Assembly: GCF_003946885.1 (NCBI RefSeq) | Contig: NZ_RWKQ01000008.1 | Span: 1 to 60,997 of the forward strand | Origin: Specibacter cremeus | GTDB taxonomy: Bacteria; Actinomycetota; Actinomycetes; Actinomycetales; Micrococcaceae | Direction: 5' to 3' | DNA length: 60,997 nucleotides | Shown: positions 15,106 to 25,429 of the stretch, in pieces | Layout: every line of letters starts with the position of its first letter | Position numbering within the stretch: the first letter of the stretch is position 1 | Program-made: the position numbers and the translations under genes | The notes under the pieces: model-generated | The model's input: only the letters and a program-made list of their open reading frames with translations | The model's database searches: none | What the model was told of the DNA's origin: nothing

Positions 15106-17243
15106 AGCAGGACGCCAAGGCCCTTCCCGCAGCCTGGGCGGGCCTTGGCTACCACGAGTTGAACGCCATGCTCAACCTGTACGGGCAGAACGGGGAGATC
15201 CAGTTCGGCGCCGACCGGGCCGCGGCACGCCAGTACTTCCTGGAGCACGTGAACAACAACACGGTGTTCTTCCACGACCTGGAGGAGAAGCTCGACTACC
15301 TGGTGAAGAACCAGTACTACGAGCGTGAGACGCTCGACCAGTACACGATGAACTTCATCCGGGACCTGTTCAACCACGCGTACAAGAAGAAGTTCCGCTT
15401 CGAGACGTTCCTGGGCGCGTTCAAGTTCTACACGTCCTACACGCTCAAGACGTTCGACGGCAAGCGCTTCCTGGAACGTTACGAGGACCGCGTGTGCATG
15501 GTCGCCCTGCACCTGGCCCGCGGCGACGAGTCGCTGGCCACAAAGCTGGTCGACGAGATCATCGAGGGCCGCTTCCAGCCGGCCACCCCGACGTTCCTGA
15601 ACGCCGGCAAGGCCCAGCGCGGCGAGCTGGTCTCCTGCTTCCTGCTGCGCATCGAGGACAACATGGAGTCGATAGCCCGCGGCATCAACTCCGCCCTGCA
15701 GCTGTCCAAGCGCGGCGGCGGCGTGGCGCTGTCGCTGACGAACATCCGCGAGCACGGCGCGCCGATCAAGCAGATCGAGAACCAGTCCTCCGGCGTCATC
15801 CCGGTCATGAAGCTCCTCGAGGACAGCTTCTCCTACGCGAACCAGCTCGGGGCCCGCCAGGGCGCGGGGGCGGTGTACCTGCACGCCCACCACCCGGACA
15901 TCTACCGGTTCCTGGACACGAAGCGCGAGAACGCGGACGAGAAGATCCGCATCAAGACGCTGTCGCTGGGCGTGGTGATCCCGGACATCACGTTCGAGCT
16001 GGCCAAGCGCAACGAGGACATGTACCTGTTCTCCCCGTATGACGTCGAACGCGTCTACGGCATCCCGTTCTCCGACGTCTCGGTCACCGAGAAGTACTAC
16101 GAGATGGTCGACGACGCCCGGATCAAGAAGACGAAGATCAACGCCCGCGAGTTCTTCCAGACGCTGGCCGAGATCCAGTTCGAGTCCGGCTACCCGTACA
16201 TCATGTTCGAGGACACGGTGAACCGGGCCAACCCGATCGCCGGCAAGATCACCATGAGCAACCTGTGCTCGGAGATCCTGCAGGTCTCCACCCCGTCCGT
16301 GTACACCGAGGACCTGGGTTACGAGGTGGTCGGCAAGGACATCTCCTGCAACCTGGGCTCGCTGAACATCGCCAAGACGATGGACTCGCCGGACTTCGGC
16401 AACACCATCGAGACGTCCATCCGTGCGCTGACGGCCGTGTCGGACATGTCGTTCATCAACTCGGTGCCGTCGATCGCGCAGGGCAATAGCCAGTCGCACG
16501 CGATCGGCTTGGGCCAGATGAACCTGCACGGCTACCTGGCCCGTGAGCGCGTCCACTACGGCTCCGAGGAGGGCCTGGACTTCACGAACATCTACTTTTA
16601 CACGGTGCTGTTCCACTGCCTGCGCGCCTCCAACAAGCTGGCCATGGAGACGGGCAGCGCGTTCGCCGGGTTCGCGGACTCGAAGTACGCCTCCGGCGAG
16701 TTCTTCGACAAGTACACCGAGCAGGAGTGGGTGCCGGCGACGGAGCGGGTGGCCGAGCTGTTCGACGGCATCCACATCCCGACGCAGGATGACTGGCGCG
16801 AGCTGAAGGCGTCCGTCATGGCGCACGGCATCTACAACCAGAACCTGCAGGCCGTCCCGCCCACGGGCTCGATCAGCTACATCAACAACTCGACGTCCTC
16901 GATCCACCCGGTGGCCTCGAAGATCGAGATCCGCAAGGAGGGCAAGCTGGGCCGCGTGTACTACCCGGCGCCGTACCTGACGAACGACAACCTGGAGTAC
17001 TACCAGGACGCGTACGAGCTCGGCTACGAGAAGATCATCGACACGTACGCCGCCGCCACCCAGCACGTGGACCAGGGCCTGTCGCTGACGCTGTTCTTCA
17101 AGGACACGGCCACCACGCGCGACATCAACAAGGCGCAGATCTACGCCTGGCGCAAGGGCATCAAGACCATCTACTACATCCGTCTCCGCCAGCTCGCGCT
17201 GGAAGGAACCGAGGTGGAAAATTGTGTCTCATGTGCGCTATGA
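15075..17243 (+). CDS. nrdE: Class Ib ribonucleotide reductase, alpha subunit
   Basis: This 722-residue large subunit reduces ribonucleoside diphosphates to deoxynucleotides. Visible parts are [20 protein letters not shown] (substrate-site Cys), NLCSEIL, the radical-transfer region and the C-terminal redox tail CVSCAL. The short N-terminus lacks the ATP-cone activity site, as expected for class Ib. The start is a TTG at 15075 inside nrdI, with GAAGGA at 15058-15063; the methionine-free N-terminus leaves no better choice. The stop is followed at once by a dispersed repeat that separates it from nrdF. Confidence 0.96.
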   Translation: MDITAAAPEVKQDAKALPAAWAGLGYHELNAMLNLYGQNGEIQFGADRAAARQYFLEHVNNNTVFFHDLEEKLDYLVKNQYYERETLDQYTMNFIRDLFNHAYKKKFRFETFLGAFKFYTSYTLKTFDGKRFLERYEDRVCMVALHLARGDESLATKLVDEIIEGRFQPATPTFLNAGKAQRGELVSCFLLRIEDNMESIARGINSALQLSKRGGGVALSLTNIREHGAPIKQIENQSSGVIPVMKLLEDSFSYANQLGARQGAGAVYLHAHHPDIYRFLDTKRENADEKIRIKTLSLGVVIPDITFELAKRNEDMYLFSPYDVERVYGIPFSDVSVTEKYYEMVDDARIKKTKINAREFFQTLAEIQFESGYPYIMFEDTVNRANPIAGKITMSNLCSEILQVSTPSVYTEDLGYEVVGKDISCNLGSLNIAKTMDSPDFGNTIETSIRALTAVSDMSFINSVPSIAQGNSQSHAIGLGQMNLHGYLARERVHYGSEEGLDFTNIYFYTVLFHCLRASNKLAMETGSAFAGFADSKYASGEFFDKYTEQEWVPATERVAELFDGIHIPTQDDWRELKASVMAHGIYNQNLQAVPPTGSISYINNSTSSIHPVASKIEIRKEGKLGRVYYPAPYLTNDNLEYYQDAYELGYEKIIDTYAAATQHVDQGLSLTLFFKDTATTRDINKAQIYAWRKGIKTIYYIRLRQLALEGTEVENCVSCAL

Positions 17244-17300
17244 CGCCCGGCGGTCGAGCCTGTCGAGACCTGGGTTTCGACAAGCTCAACCACCGCACTC
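17244..17300 (+). repeat. Dispersed inverted repeat cluster 2 (GAGCCTGTCGA family)
   Basis: One hairpin unit, GGCGGTCGAGCCTGTCGAGA pairing with TTTCGACAAGCTCAACCACC, begins directly after the nrdE stop inside the nrdE-nrdF spacer. An extra half-copy, CTCAACCACCGC, follows at about 17298. Confidence 0.85.
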
Positions 17301-17320
17301 AACCACCGCAAAACTGAAGG

Positions 17321-17351
17321 GTACGACGGCGGACGCGTGCCGCCGTCGTAC
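17321..17351 (+). terminator. Hairpin between nrdE and nrdF
   Basis: GTACGACGGCGG (17321-17332) pairs perfectly with CCGCCGTCGTAC (17340-17351) over a 7-base loop. The same arm sequence forms the terminator-like hairpin after pdxS at 52566. It lies within the nrd operon, so it may be an attenuator or processing site rather than a full terminator. Confidence 0.55.
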
Positions 17352-17384
17352 ACCGGCCTTAAGATTGTCTTGAGTTTTGATTGA

Positions 17385-18371
<987 letters not shown>

Positions 18372-18382
18372 GCGGACGGCCC

Positions 18383-18400
18383 CCAGCCGGTTGGGGCTGG
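18383..18400. terminator. Candidate terminator after nrdF
   Basis: CCAGCC (18383-18388) and GGCTGG (18395-18400) form a short GC stem within a C/G-rich tract, between the convergent nrdF and rnz. Confidence 0.4.
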
Positions 18401-18459
18401 CCCCTGGGTGGAAGATTGTCTTCGCCGCACGGCGTGCATGACGGGCACGCCCCGCGGGC

Positions 18460-19350
18460 TCAGATGCCGGTCCGACGCTTGGGGAACGGGATCCGGTCCA
18501 GGTCATTCGCGGTCAGCACCGAGGCTCCGCCGGCGCGGCTCCGGGCCTGGGCGGCCAGCGCAGAGACGTCGGCGTAACGCGACGAGAAGTGCGTGAGGAC
18601 CACCGTGCGGACGCCGCCCACGGCGGCAAGCCGTCCTGCCTGCCCGGCAGTGAGGTGCAGAAACCGTGCGGCGAGGGCGGCGTCGTCGTCGGCGAAGGTG
18701 CACTCGGCGACCAGCAGGTCGGCGCCATCGGCCAGTTCGTCGGCTCCGGGGCACGGCGCCGTGTCCATGACCAAGGCGAATCGCTGCCCGGGCCGGCGCA
18801 CGCTCACCTCCGCCAGCGCTATGCCGCGCAGGCTCCCCTGCCGTTGCATCCTGCCAGCGTCGGGACCCGTGATGCCAGCGGCGGCGAGCCGGTCCGGCAG
18901 AAGGGTGCGGCCGTCCGGTTCAACGAGCCGATAGCCGTATGTCTCCACCCGGTGGCGCAGCGGCCGGACCTCGAAGCCCGGCGCGATGTCCCCGGCCCCA
19001 GCGTGTGGATGCAGCCGCAGGTCGAGGCCGGGCGGCGCCAACGACACGAGCGCCCGCACCACCTCAGCGCCGGAGGCGGGATAGTGCACATGGACCGGGT
19101 GCTCGACGCCGTCGAGGACCATGCGCGACAGGACCCCGGGCAATCCGAGGCAGTGGTCGCCGTGGACATGGGTGAGGCAGATGCGCGTGATCCGGGTGGA
19201 CGAGACGCCGGCGTACGTCATCTGCCGCTGGGTGCCCTCGCCGGGGTCGAAGAGCAAGCCTTGGCCGTCCCACCGCAGCAGGTATCCGTTCTGGTTGCGG
19301 GTGCGCGTCGGAACCTGGGAGGCGGTGCCGAGGATGACGAGTTCACGCAT
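18460..19350 (-). CDS. rnz: Ribonuclease Z
   Basis: This 296-residue metallo-beta-lactamase-fold endonuclease trims tRNA 3' ends. The zinc motif HVHGDH (His61-His66) follows the N-terminal LGTASQVPTRTRNQNGYLLR; MDTAPCPGADELADGADLLVAE and VLTHFSSRYAD supply the later metal ligands. Length fits the short form. The ATG at 19350 lies 18 bp after the stop of the upstream methyltransferase gene, so the two are probably cotranscribed. Confidence 0.93.
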   Translation of the reverse strand: MRELVILGTASQVPTRTRNQNGYLLRWDGQGLLFDPGEGTQRQMTYAGVSSTRITRICLTHVHGDHCLGLPGVLSRMVLDGVEHPVHVHYPASGAEVVRALVSLAPPGLDLRLHPHAGAGDIAPGFEVRPLRHRVETYGYRLVEPDGRTLLPDRLAAAGITGPDAGRMQRQGSLRGIALAEVSVRRPGQRFALVMDTAPCPGADELADGADLLVAECTFADDDAALAARFLHLTAGQAGRLAAVGGVRTVVLTHFSSRYADVSALAAQARSRAGGASVLTANDLDRIPFPKRRTGI

Positions 19351-19368
19351 GCCAAACCCGAGGGCTTC

Positions 19369-19965
19369 TCATTGTCTGCGCCCGAGCACGGCGACCAGGA
19401 AGTCCGACGACGGCGACCAGGGCCGCAGGTCCCACGTGGCGAACCTGCTTTGGATGGCCAGGCCCGCCGCCTCGGCGTCGGCGAAGAACTCGTCGAAGCC
19501 GTAGCCGCGGCCCGCGCCGAAGCCGACGACCGCACGGCCGCCCGGCGCCAGGTGCGCCCTGAATCCGGCCAGCACGCGTCCCGCCGTCCCCGGGGCAAGG
19601 AATGTCATGACATTGCCGGCGCACACGATCAGGTTGAATTCTTTCCCCGGCAAATCGAGCTCCGTGAGGTCGGCAACGTGCCACTCGACGTCGGGGTGGT
19701 CCCGCTTCGCCGCCGCTATCAGTTCCTCGTCGAGGTCCACGCCGATGACCCGGTGTCCGCGTCGGGCCAGTTCCCCGCCGACACGGCCGGGTCCGCAGCC
19801 GGCGTCCAGGATCCGGGCCGCTCGGGGCGCCATCGCGTCGGCCAGCCGGGCCTCGCCGTGCAGGTCGGCGCCCTCGGCGCGCATGGCCTCGAAGCGGGCG
19901 ATGTACCACGCCGAATGCCCGGGGTTCTCCCGTCGGCGGGCCGCCCAGAGGTTCTCGCTGCTCAT
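19369..19965 (-). CDS. Class I SAM-dependent methyltransferase
   Basis: A 198-residue small methyltransferase. The SAM motif ILDAGCGPGRVGGELARRGH is at about residues 52-71 and is followed by VIGVDLDEELI, the acidic loop WHVADLTELDL and NLIVCAGNVMTF. It has the methyltransferase-11/25 fold with no added domain. The substrate is unknown. It is upstream of rnz in a likely two-gene unit. Confidence 0.85.
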   Translation of the reverse strand: MSSENLWAARRRENPGHSAWYIARFEAMRAEGADLHGEARLADAMAPRAARILDAGCGPGRVGGELARRGHRVIGVDLDEELIAAAKRDHPDVEWHVADLTELDLPGKEFNLIVCAGNVMTFLAPGTAGRVLAGFRAHLAPGGRAVVGFGAGRGYGFDEFFADAEAAGLAIQSRFATWDLRPWSPSSDFLVAVLGRRQ

Positions 19966-20087
19966 GTGCCAAGGCTACCGCCGGATGAGGTCCGGCCGGC
20001 TCCGCTGCCAGCCGTGCGTTCATTCTTCGCCAACTGCGTGTGCACGCCTTCCGCACCCGCGGTTAGCGAAGAATCGACGCGAGGGGC

Positions 20088-21728
20088 CTACCCGAGCCCC
20101 AGCAACTCCACGGACGTCGCCCGCATGTCCATCTTGCGCACCTTGCCGGTGACGGTCATGGGAAACTCGTGCACCACCAGCACGTAGCGCGGGATCTTGT
20201 GCCGGGACAGGTTTCCCTCACAGAACGCCGCCACGGCGGCCTGGTCCAGCGGTGCGGCTCCCGGGCGCAGCTTGATCCACGCGCACAGTTCCTCGCCGTA
20301 CTTCGGATCGGGCACGCCGATCACCTGCACGTCGGCGATGTCCGGATGCTTGTACAGGAACTCCTCGATCTCGCGCGGGTACAGGTTTTCCCCGCCACGG
20401 ATCACCATGTCCTTGATCCGGCCCACGATGTTCACGTACCCGTCGTCGTACATGACCGCCAGATCGCCCGTGTGCATCCAGCGGGCCGCATCAATGGCCG
20501 CGGCGGTCTTCTCCGCATCGTCCCAGTAGCCCAGCATCACCGAGTAGCCGCGTGTGCAGAACTCGCCTGGCGTTCCGCGCGGCACCGTCAGCCCGGTCGC
20601 CGGGTCGACGATCTTCACCTCCAGGTGCGGATGCACCCGCCCGACGGTCTCGGTGCGGTGCGCCACGTCGTCGTCCGTGTGCGTTTGCATCGACACCGGC
20701 GACGTCTCCGTCATGCCGTACGCGATCGACACCTGCCCCATGTGCATCTCCGTCATGCACCGCTTCATCACCTCCACCGGGCACGGCGAGCCGGCCATGA
20801 TGCCGGTGCGCAGCGTTGACAGGTCGTAGGAGCCGAAGTCCGGCAGGTTCTGCTCGGCGATGAACATGGTCGGCACCCCATAGAGCGCCGTGCACCGTTC
20901 GTCCTGCACGGCGCGCAGCGTCAGCGCCGGGTCGAACGACGGCGCCGGGATCACGATGGCCGCCCCGTGCGACGTCGCGCCCAGATTGCCCATGACCATG
21001 CCGAAGCAGTGGTAGAACGGCACCGGCACGCACAGCCGGTCCGCTTCCGTGAAGGCGATCGTCTCGGTGACGAAGAACCCGTTGTTGAGGATGTTGTGGT
21101 GGCTGAGCGTGGCGCCCTTGGGGTAGCCGGTGGTGCCGGAGGTGTACTGGATGTTGATGGGGTCGTCGGCGCCCAGTTGCGCCATGGCACGCACGACGGC
21201 GTCGGCCGGCCCGGTCGCGCCGCCCGCCACGAGCGCGTCCCAGGAGCCCGTCCCGATGTACACGATGGCGGCAAGCTCCGGGCACTCGGGCGCCACGGAA
21301 GCCAGCATCCCCGCATAGTCGGTGCCCTTGAATTCCGGCAGCGCCACGATCAGGCGCATGCCCGACTGCTGCACGGCATACTTGAGCTCGTGGGCGCGGT
21401 AGGACGGGTTGACGTTGACCAGGATGGCGCCGATCTTCGCCGTTGCGTACTGGATCAGCACCCATTCGGGCACGTTCGGCGCCCAGATGCCCACCCGGTC
21501 GCCCTTGGCGACGCCGGCGGCGAGCAGCCCGCGGGCCAGCTCATCGACGTCCGTCTCCAGTTGCGTGTAGGTCCAGCGCCGGCCGGTTGCGCAGTCCACC
21601 AACGCCTCCCGGTCCGGATACGTGGCCGCGATGCGGGCGAGGTTCCCGCCGATCGTCTCGCCCAGCAGCGGGATGGTGGACGTGCCTGACGTGTAGGACG
21701 GGAGCGGGTCCATGGCAACATTGCTCAT
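20088..21728 (-). CDS. AMP-forming acyl-CoA synthetase
   Basis: This 546-residue ANL-superfamily enzyme activates a carboxylic acid, probably a medium or long fatty acid, to its CoA thioester. Motifs: the P-loop [61 protein letters not shown] and the catalytic Lys in GKVRKMDM. The overall pattern resembles FadD3/AcsF-type medium-chain synthetases. The ATG at 21728 (MSNVAM) gives the standard length. A flavin monooxygenase lies just upstream on the same strand. Confidence 0.92.
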   Translation of the reverse strand: MSNVAMDPLPSYTSGTSTIPLLGETIGGNLARIAATYPDREALVDCATGRRWTYTQLETDVDELARGLLAAGVAKGDRVGIWAPNVPEWVLIQYATAKIGAILVNVNPSYRAHELKYAVQQSGMRLIVALPEFKGTDYAGMLASVAPECPELAAIVYIGTGSWDALVAGGATGPADAVVRAMAQLGADDPINIQYTSGTTGYPKGATLSHHNILNNGFFVTETIAFTEADRLCVPVPFYHCFGMVMGNLGATSHGAAIVIPAPSFDPALTLRAVQDERCTALYGVPTMFIAEQNLPDFGSYDLSTLRTGIMAGSPCPVEVMKRCMTEMHMGQVSIAYGMTETSPVSMQTHTDDDVAHRTETVGRVHPHLEVKIVDPATGLTVPRGTPGEFCTRGYSVMLGYWDDAEKTAAAIDAARWMHTGDLAVMYDDGYVNIVGRIKDMVIRGGENLYPREIEEFLYKHPDIADVQVIGVPDPKYGEELCAWIKLRPGAAPLDQAAVAAFCEGNLSRHKIPRYVLVVHEFPMTVTGKVRKMDMRATSVELLGLG

Positions 21729-21772
21729 GCGTCCGATGCTAACGCCGGCGCGGGCGGATCCGGCAGTATCCG

Positions 21773-22978
21773 TCACAGCTTTTCCGGCCGGAACCCCCGT
21801 CCCACGAGGCGGGCGAGCACCGGCCGGAGCAGTGGCAACGCCATGCCGACGGCCCGTTTCTGCCAGGGCGTGAGGGGTTGGTCCGTTCCCTGGAGGCCGT
21901 TGTCGAGCGCGGCGTGCACGCGCAGCTGAAGCGGTTGCATGAGCCGGACCGGACGTTCCCGGCGATTTTGTATCCGGGCCAGGAGGGGATCGGTGTCCGC
22001 GCCCATGCGCAGCGGCTGGGCGAGCAGCCGGGCCGCCGCCACCGCATCCTGGACCGCATAGTTGACACCGACACCGAACACGGGCGACATGGCATGGGCG
22101 GCGTCGCCGATGCACAACAGGCCCGGGACCCACCATTGGTGGAGCCGGTTCACCTGGATGGACAGCAACTTGACCTGCTCCCAGTCGGCCAGCGCCGGGA
22201 CCACCGGCGCCAGGAACGGCGCACTGCGGCAGACGCGGGTGCGGAAGGCCGGCAGCCCGGCGTCCCGGATGGCGGCAAACGCCCCCTTCGGGATCAGGAC
22301 CCCCATCTGGAAGTACCCGGGGCGCGGAATGGTGATGACCAGCGTGCCGCCGCCCACGTAGCCGAGCGTGTCCGGCGGTGGATGGGGCGGGGCGGGCAGC
22401 CGGAACCACAGGACGTCCGCCGGTACGCCGTAATCGCGCGGGACCAGGCCGACGCTGGCCCGAACGGCGGATGCCCGGCCGTCCGCGGCAATGGTCAACG
22501 GCGCGTGGATGGCCAAGTCCCCGTCCGGCCCCGTCGCATGCACCCCGGCGATCCGGGTCCCATCGCGCAGGACGCCGTCCGCCTCCGTGTCCATCAACAG
22601 CCGGAACCCGGGTTGCAGGGCGGCTTCCTCGGCCAGCAGGGTGAGGAAGTCCCACTGCGGCATGAGGGCGATGTGCCGGTTGGGACCGCGCAGCGTGGAG
22701 AAGTTCACCGGGGTCAGCCGCGTGCCGTTGATGACGACGTCCAAGGTGGTGATCCGGCTGTGCGGGATCGCCTCGAACCTGGCGCGCAGCCCCAGGCTGT
22801 CGATGAGATCCAGGGTGGACGGATGGATGGTGTCGCCGCGGAAGTCGCGGAAGAAGTCCGCATGCTTTTCCAGCACGACGACGTCGACCCCGGCCCGCGC
22901 GAGCAGCAGGCCCAGCATCGTGCCGGCCGGGCCGCCGCCGGCGATGCAGCATTGGGTGTCAATGGATGTATGCGTCAT
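21773..22978 (-). CDS. FAD-dependent monooxygenase (PHBH fold)
   Basis: A 401-residue aromatic-ring or quinone-type hydroxylase. The FAD Rossmann motif [17 protein letters not shown] is at about residues 14-30, [14 protein letters not shown] follows, and the second FAD motif is [18 protein letters not shown]. The late region resembles UbiH/PHBH-family oxidases. The substrate is unknown. Stop and start of this gene and the downstream acyl-CoA synthetase are 44 bp apart, so a shared transcript is likely. The start is the ATG at 22978. Confidence 0.88.
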   Translation of the reverse strand: MTHTSIDTQCCIAGGGPAGTMLGLLLARAGVDVVVLEKHADFFRDFRGDTIHPSTLDLIDSLGLRARFEAIPHSRITTLDVVINGTRLTPVNFSTLRGPNRHIALMPQWDFLTLLAEEAALQPGFRLLMDTEADGVLRDGTRIAGVHATGPDGDLAIHAPLTIAADGRASAVRASVGLVPRDYGVPADVLWFRLPAPPHPPPDTLGYVGGGTLVITIPRPGYFQMGVLIPKGAFAAIRDAGLPAFRTRVCRSAPFLAPVVPALADWEQVKLLSIQVNRLHQWWVPGLLCIGDAAHAMSPVFGVGVNYAVQDAVAAARLLAQPLRMGADTDPLLARIQNRRERPVRLMQPLQLRVHAALDNGLQGTDQPLTPWQKRAVGMALPLLRPVLARLVGRGFRPEKL

Positions 22979-23198
22979 TTCAGCCGCCTCCCGGACCCAG
23001 TCACCACGCCGGTCCTGCCACGAGCGTACTCCCCAGGGGTGGCCGGCGAGGCGAGAATCACGCGGGCCTGATTCGCCGCCCGGGACTGGACACGATACGC
23101 TCGTGCTGTATTAGCAAAGGCTTTCCTTGCCAATTTCGTTCGACGGGAGATCGGTTCGTGCGCCACGCCATCGGCCTTCCCCGCCGGGAACCGCGCCC

Positions 23199-23711
23199 AT
23201 GATGGAGGGGATCGCGTCGCTGCCCTTCGCGTGGGCGTTCGGCGCCCTGTTCGTCATCGTCATGTGCCGCTCCAACGCCACGTACTGGCTGGGCCGGGGC
23301 GTGGCCGCCGGTGGTCGCAAGACCCGGCTGCAACGCCACCTGGACTCCGCGTCCGTGCTGGGCGCCGAACGCGCGCTGGCCCGTTGGGGCGCGCCGGCCG
23401 TCGCCGCCAGCTTTCTCACCATCGGGTTCCAGACGGCCATGAACGCCGCCGCCGGGCTCGGCCGCATGCCGCTGCGCCGCTACGTGCCGGCCACCGTCGT
23501 CGGCTCCGTCGCCTGGGCGTTCATCTACGCGACCATCGGGCTGGCCGCCTTCGACGCCGCCATCGGTGCCGCGGCAGGCTCGCCCGCGGCGATCATCGCG
23601 CTCGTGGCGATCGCCGTCGTCGTGCTCGGCGCCATCTGGTGCCTGCTGTACCGCCGCTCACGAATCCGAGCCTGCCGGCCGGAGTCGGGGGCAGACATGC
23701 CGGGCCGGTAA
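23199..23711 (+). CDS. DedA/VTT-domain membrane protein
   Basis: A 170-residue integral membrane protein with three or four hydrophobic segments (FAWAFGALFVIVM, APAVAASFLTIGFQTAMNAA, VVGSVAWAFIYATIGLAAF, AIIALVAIAVVVLGAIWCLL). The FLTIGFQTAMNAAAGLGRMP segment matches the family's re-entrant loop region. DedA proteins act in lipid or osmotic homeostasis. I chose the ATG at 23199 because upstream residues are Arg/Pro-rich; an ATG at 23202 follows immediately. Confidence 0.7.
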   Translation: MMEGIASLPFAWAFGALFVIVMCRSNATYWLGRGVAAGGRKTRLQRHLDSASVLGAERALARWGAPAVAASFLTIGFQTAMNAAAGLGRMPLRRYVPATVVGSVAWAFIYATIGLAAFDAAIGAAAGSPAAIIALVAIAVVVLGAIWCLLYRRSRIRACRPESGADMPGR

Positions 23712-23720
23712 AGTCGAACC

Positions 23721-24527
23721 ATGCACGAAACCTCCACCAGCACCGGTTCCTACTACAAGCGGTTGGGCGACGGGCGCTACTGGTCCACCGTCCACGCCCA
23801 GGGCGCCTGGAACCCGCACGAACAGCACATGGCCCCCGTGACGGGCCTGATGGTGCGGGAGCTGGAGGCGTTCGCGCCGCGAGACGGCATGCGCCTGGCG
23901 CAGCTCGGCTTTGACATCCTTGGCCTGATCCCGGACGGCGAGTTCACCATCGACGTGAGCATGTTGCGGCCGGGCCGGACGATTGAATTGCTGCAGGCGG
24001 AACTCACGGCCGGGGGCCGCGTGGCGGTCCGGGCCACGGCCTGGCGACTGCAGACCTCCGACACCGCGGCCGTCGCGGCCTGCGAGGACGAGGTAATGCC
24101 GCCGCTCTCGGAGGCGGACGACTGGGACGGCCTGGGCCAGTGGCCCGGCGGGTTCATCGAGTCGCTCCAGGCCAAGGTGCTCCCGGAGCATCGGCCGGGG
24201 CGCGGCGCGGTATGGGTGCACAGCCCGTTTGAGATGGTCGACGGCGAGCCCACGTCCGCGCTGGTCCGTCTCCTTGGGCTGGTGGACAGCGCCAACGGCG
24301 TGTCCTCGCGCGTGCCGCCGGGGCTCGGCAGCTACATGTTCCCGAACGTGGACCTGTCCATCCACCTGTACCGGGAGCCCGAGGGGGAGTGGCTTGGCCT
24401 GCAGACCCGCGTCACGTTTGCCGGCGACGGGGTGGGGCTGACGTCCGCCGTGTTGCACGATGAGCGCGGTCCCTTTGGCCGGTCCGAACAGATTCTCACC
24501 GTGCGCCGACTCCCGGACGCCCCGTGA
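23721..24527 (+). CDS. Thioesterase-family (hot-dog fold) protein
   Basis: A 268-residue protein resembling the acyl-CoA thioesterases with two hot-dog domains. The N-terminal part has GRYWSTVHAQGAWNPHEQHM and MLRPGRTIELLQAELTAGGR, and the C-terminal part VDSANGVSSRVPPG and YMFPNVDLSIHLYREPEG. The substrate is unknown. It overlaps the next gene by 4 bp (GTGA), so they are coupled. Confidence 0.75.
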   Translation: MHETSTSTGSYYKRLGDGRYWSTVHAQGAWNPHEQHMAPVTGLMVRELEAFAPRDGMRLAQLGFDILGLIPDGEFTIDVSMLRPGRTIELLQAELTAGGRVAVRATAWRLQTSDTAAVAACEDEVMPPLSEADDWDGLGQWPGGFIESLQAKVLPEHRPGRGAVWVHSPFEMVDGEPTSALVRLLGLVDSANGVSSRVPPGLGSYMFPNVDLSIHLYREPEGEWLGLQTRVTFAGDGVGLTSAVLHDERGPFGRSEQILTVRRLPDAP

Positions 24528-25291
24528 CGGGTGCCGGGCGTCCGTTCATGGCGCCACGGCTGATGGTTCACGGCCAGGACACTTCGCTTGGCACCTCGCC
24601 GAGCGCCGAGGCGGACCTGAACCGTGCCCTGGAACTCCTGGCCGAGGTCAAGTCCGGGGCCACGCCGCCGATGCTGCGCCTGTACCGCCCCCTGCCGACC
24701 GTGGCGTTCGGCCAACGGGACGCCAACCTGCCCGGCTTCGAGGCGGCGTGCGCGGCGGCGGAGGCCCACGGGTTCGCCCCGGTCGTGCGCCGCGCCGGCG
24801 GCCGGGCGGCCGCATACCACCGGGGCTGCCTGGTGGTGGACCACATCCAGCGGCAGCCCGACGCCATCGTGGACGCCAAGGCGCGGTTCGGGTTCTTTGC
24901 CGACCTGTTCACGACGGCGCTGCGGTCCCTCGGCGTGGACGCCCGGGTGGGGGAGATCCCCGGTGAATACTGCCCCGGCGAGTACAGCGTCCACGGCATC
25001 GGCGCCGGACTGTCCTTGAAGCTCGTGGGCACGGCGCAGCGCGTGGTGTCCGGGGCCTGGCTGTTCAGCACGGTCATTGTGGTGGCGGATTCCGCGCCGA
25101 TCCGGTCCGTGCTGGTCGATTGCTACCGCGCGCTGGGCCTGGACTGGGACCCGGCGACGGCCGGCGCTGTGGACGACCTGGTTCCCGGCCTGGGCGTGGA
25201 CACCGTCGAGGCCGCCGTGCTCGAGGCGTACCGCCCGTTCACCGAGCTGGTTCACACGCGTCCTTTCGAATCCCAACTAGGGCGCACTTAA
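24524..25291 (+). CDS. Lipoate-protein ligase A-like protein
   Basis: A 255-residue biotin/lipoate ligase-fold protein. It shows the family's substrate loop as VVRRAGGRAAAYHRGCLVVD (usually RRxGGGAVYHxxG), the lysine region LSLKLVGTAQRVVSGAWLFS and MLRLYRPLPTVAFGQRD near the N-terminus. It lacks the small C-terminal LplA domain. It may transfer lipoate or octanoate, or another acyl group, between carriers. The changed glycine loop leaves some doubt about activity. It starts with GTG inside the thioesterase stop codon. Confidence 0.75.
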   Translation: MTGAGRPFMAPRLMVHGQDTSLGTSPSAEADLNRALELLAEVKSGATPPMLRLYRPLPTVAFGQRDANLPGFEAACAAAEAHGFAPVVRRAGGRAAAYHRGCLVVDHIQRQPDAIVDAKARFGFFADLFTTALRSLGVDARVGEIPGEYCPGEYSVHGIGAGLSLKLVGTAQRVVSGAWLFSTVIVVADSAPIRSVLVDCYRALGLDWDPATAGAVDDLVPGLGVDTVEAAVLEAYRPFTELVHTRPFESQLGRT

Positions 25292-25328
25292 GCACCATTT
25301 CGTGCCGATTTACGTGCTTAACTGCGCC
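25281..25328 (+). terminator. Hairpin terminator over the lipoate ligase stop codon
   Basis: GGCGCACTTAAGCAC (25281-25295) pairs with GTGCTTAACTGCGCC (25314-25328), with 14 of 15 pairs complementary. The stop codon at 25289 lies inside the 5' arm. Confidence 0.7.
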
Positions 25329-25429
25329 GTAGATGGCCTGATCGGCTTACTAGAGCTGGAATTACCTTCTAAAAAGATCCGTTGAATGTGACTCTTGTCA
25401 CCGAAGTTGTAATCGAATACACTGGGATC

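Noticed and set aside
15009-17066. A 685-codon open frame antisense to nrdE
   Set aside because: Shadow frame with repetitive Val/Leu/Arg composition; nrdE is unambiguous on the other strand.
20088-22952. A single 954-codon protein joining the monooxygenase region and the acyl-CoA synthetase
   Set aside because: The part upstream of 21728 is a wrong-frame reading of the monooxygenase gene; the synthetase has a normal start at 21728.
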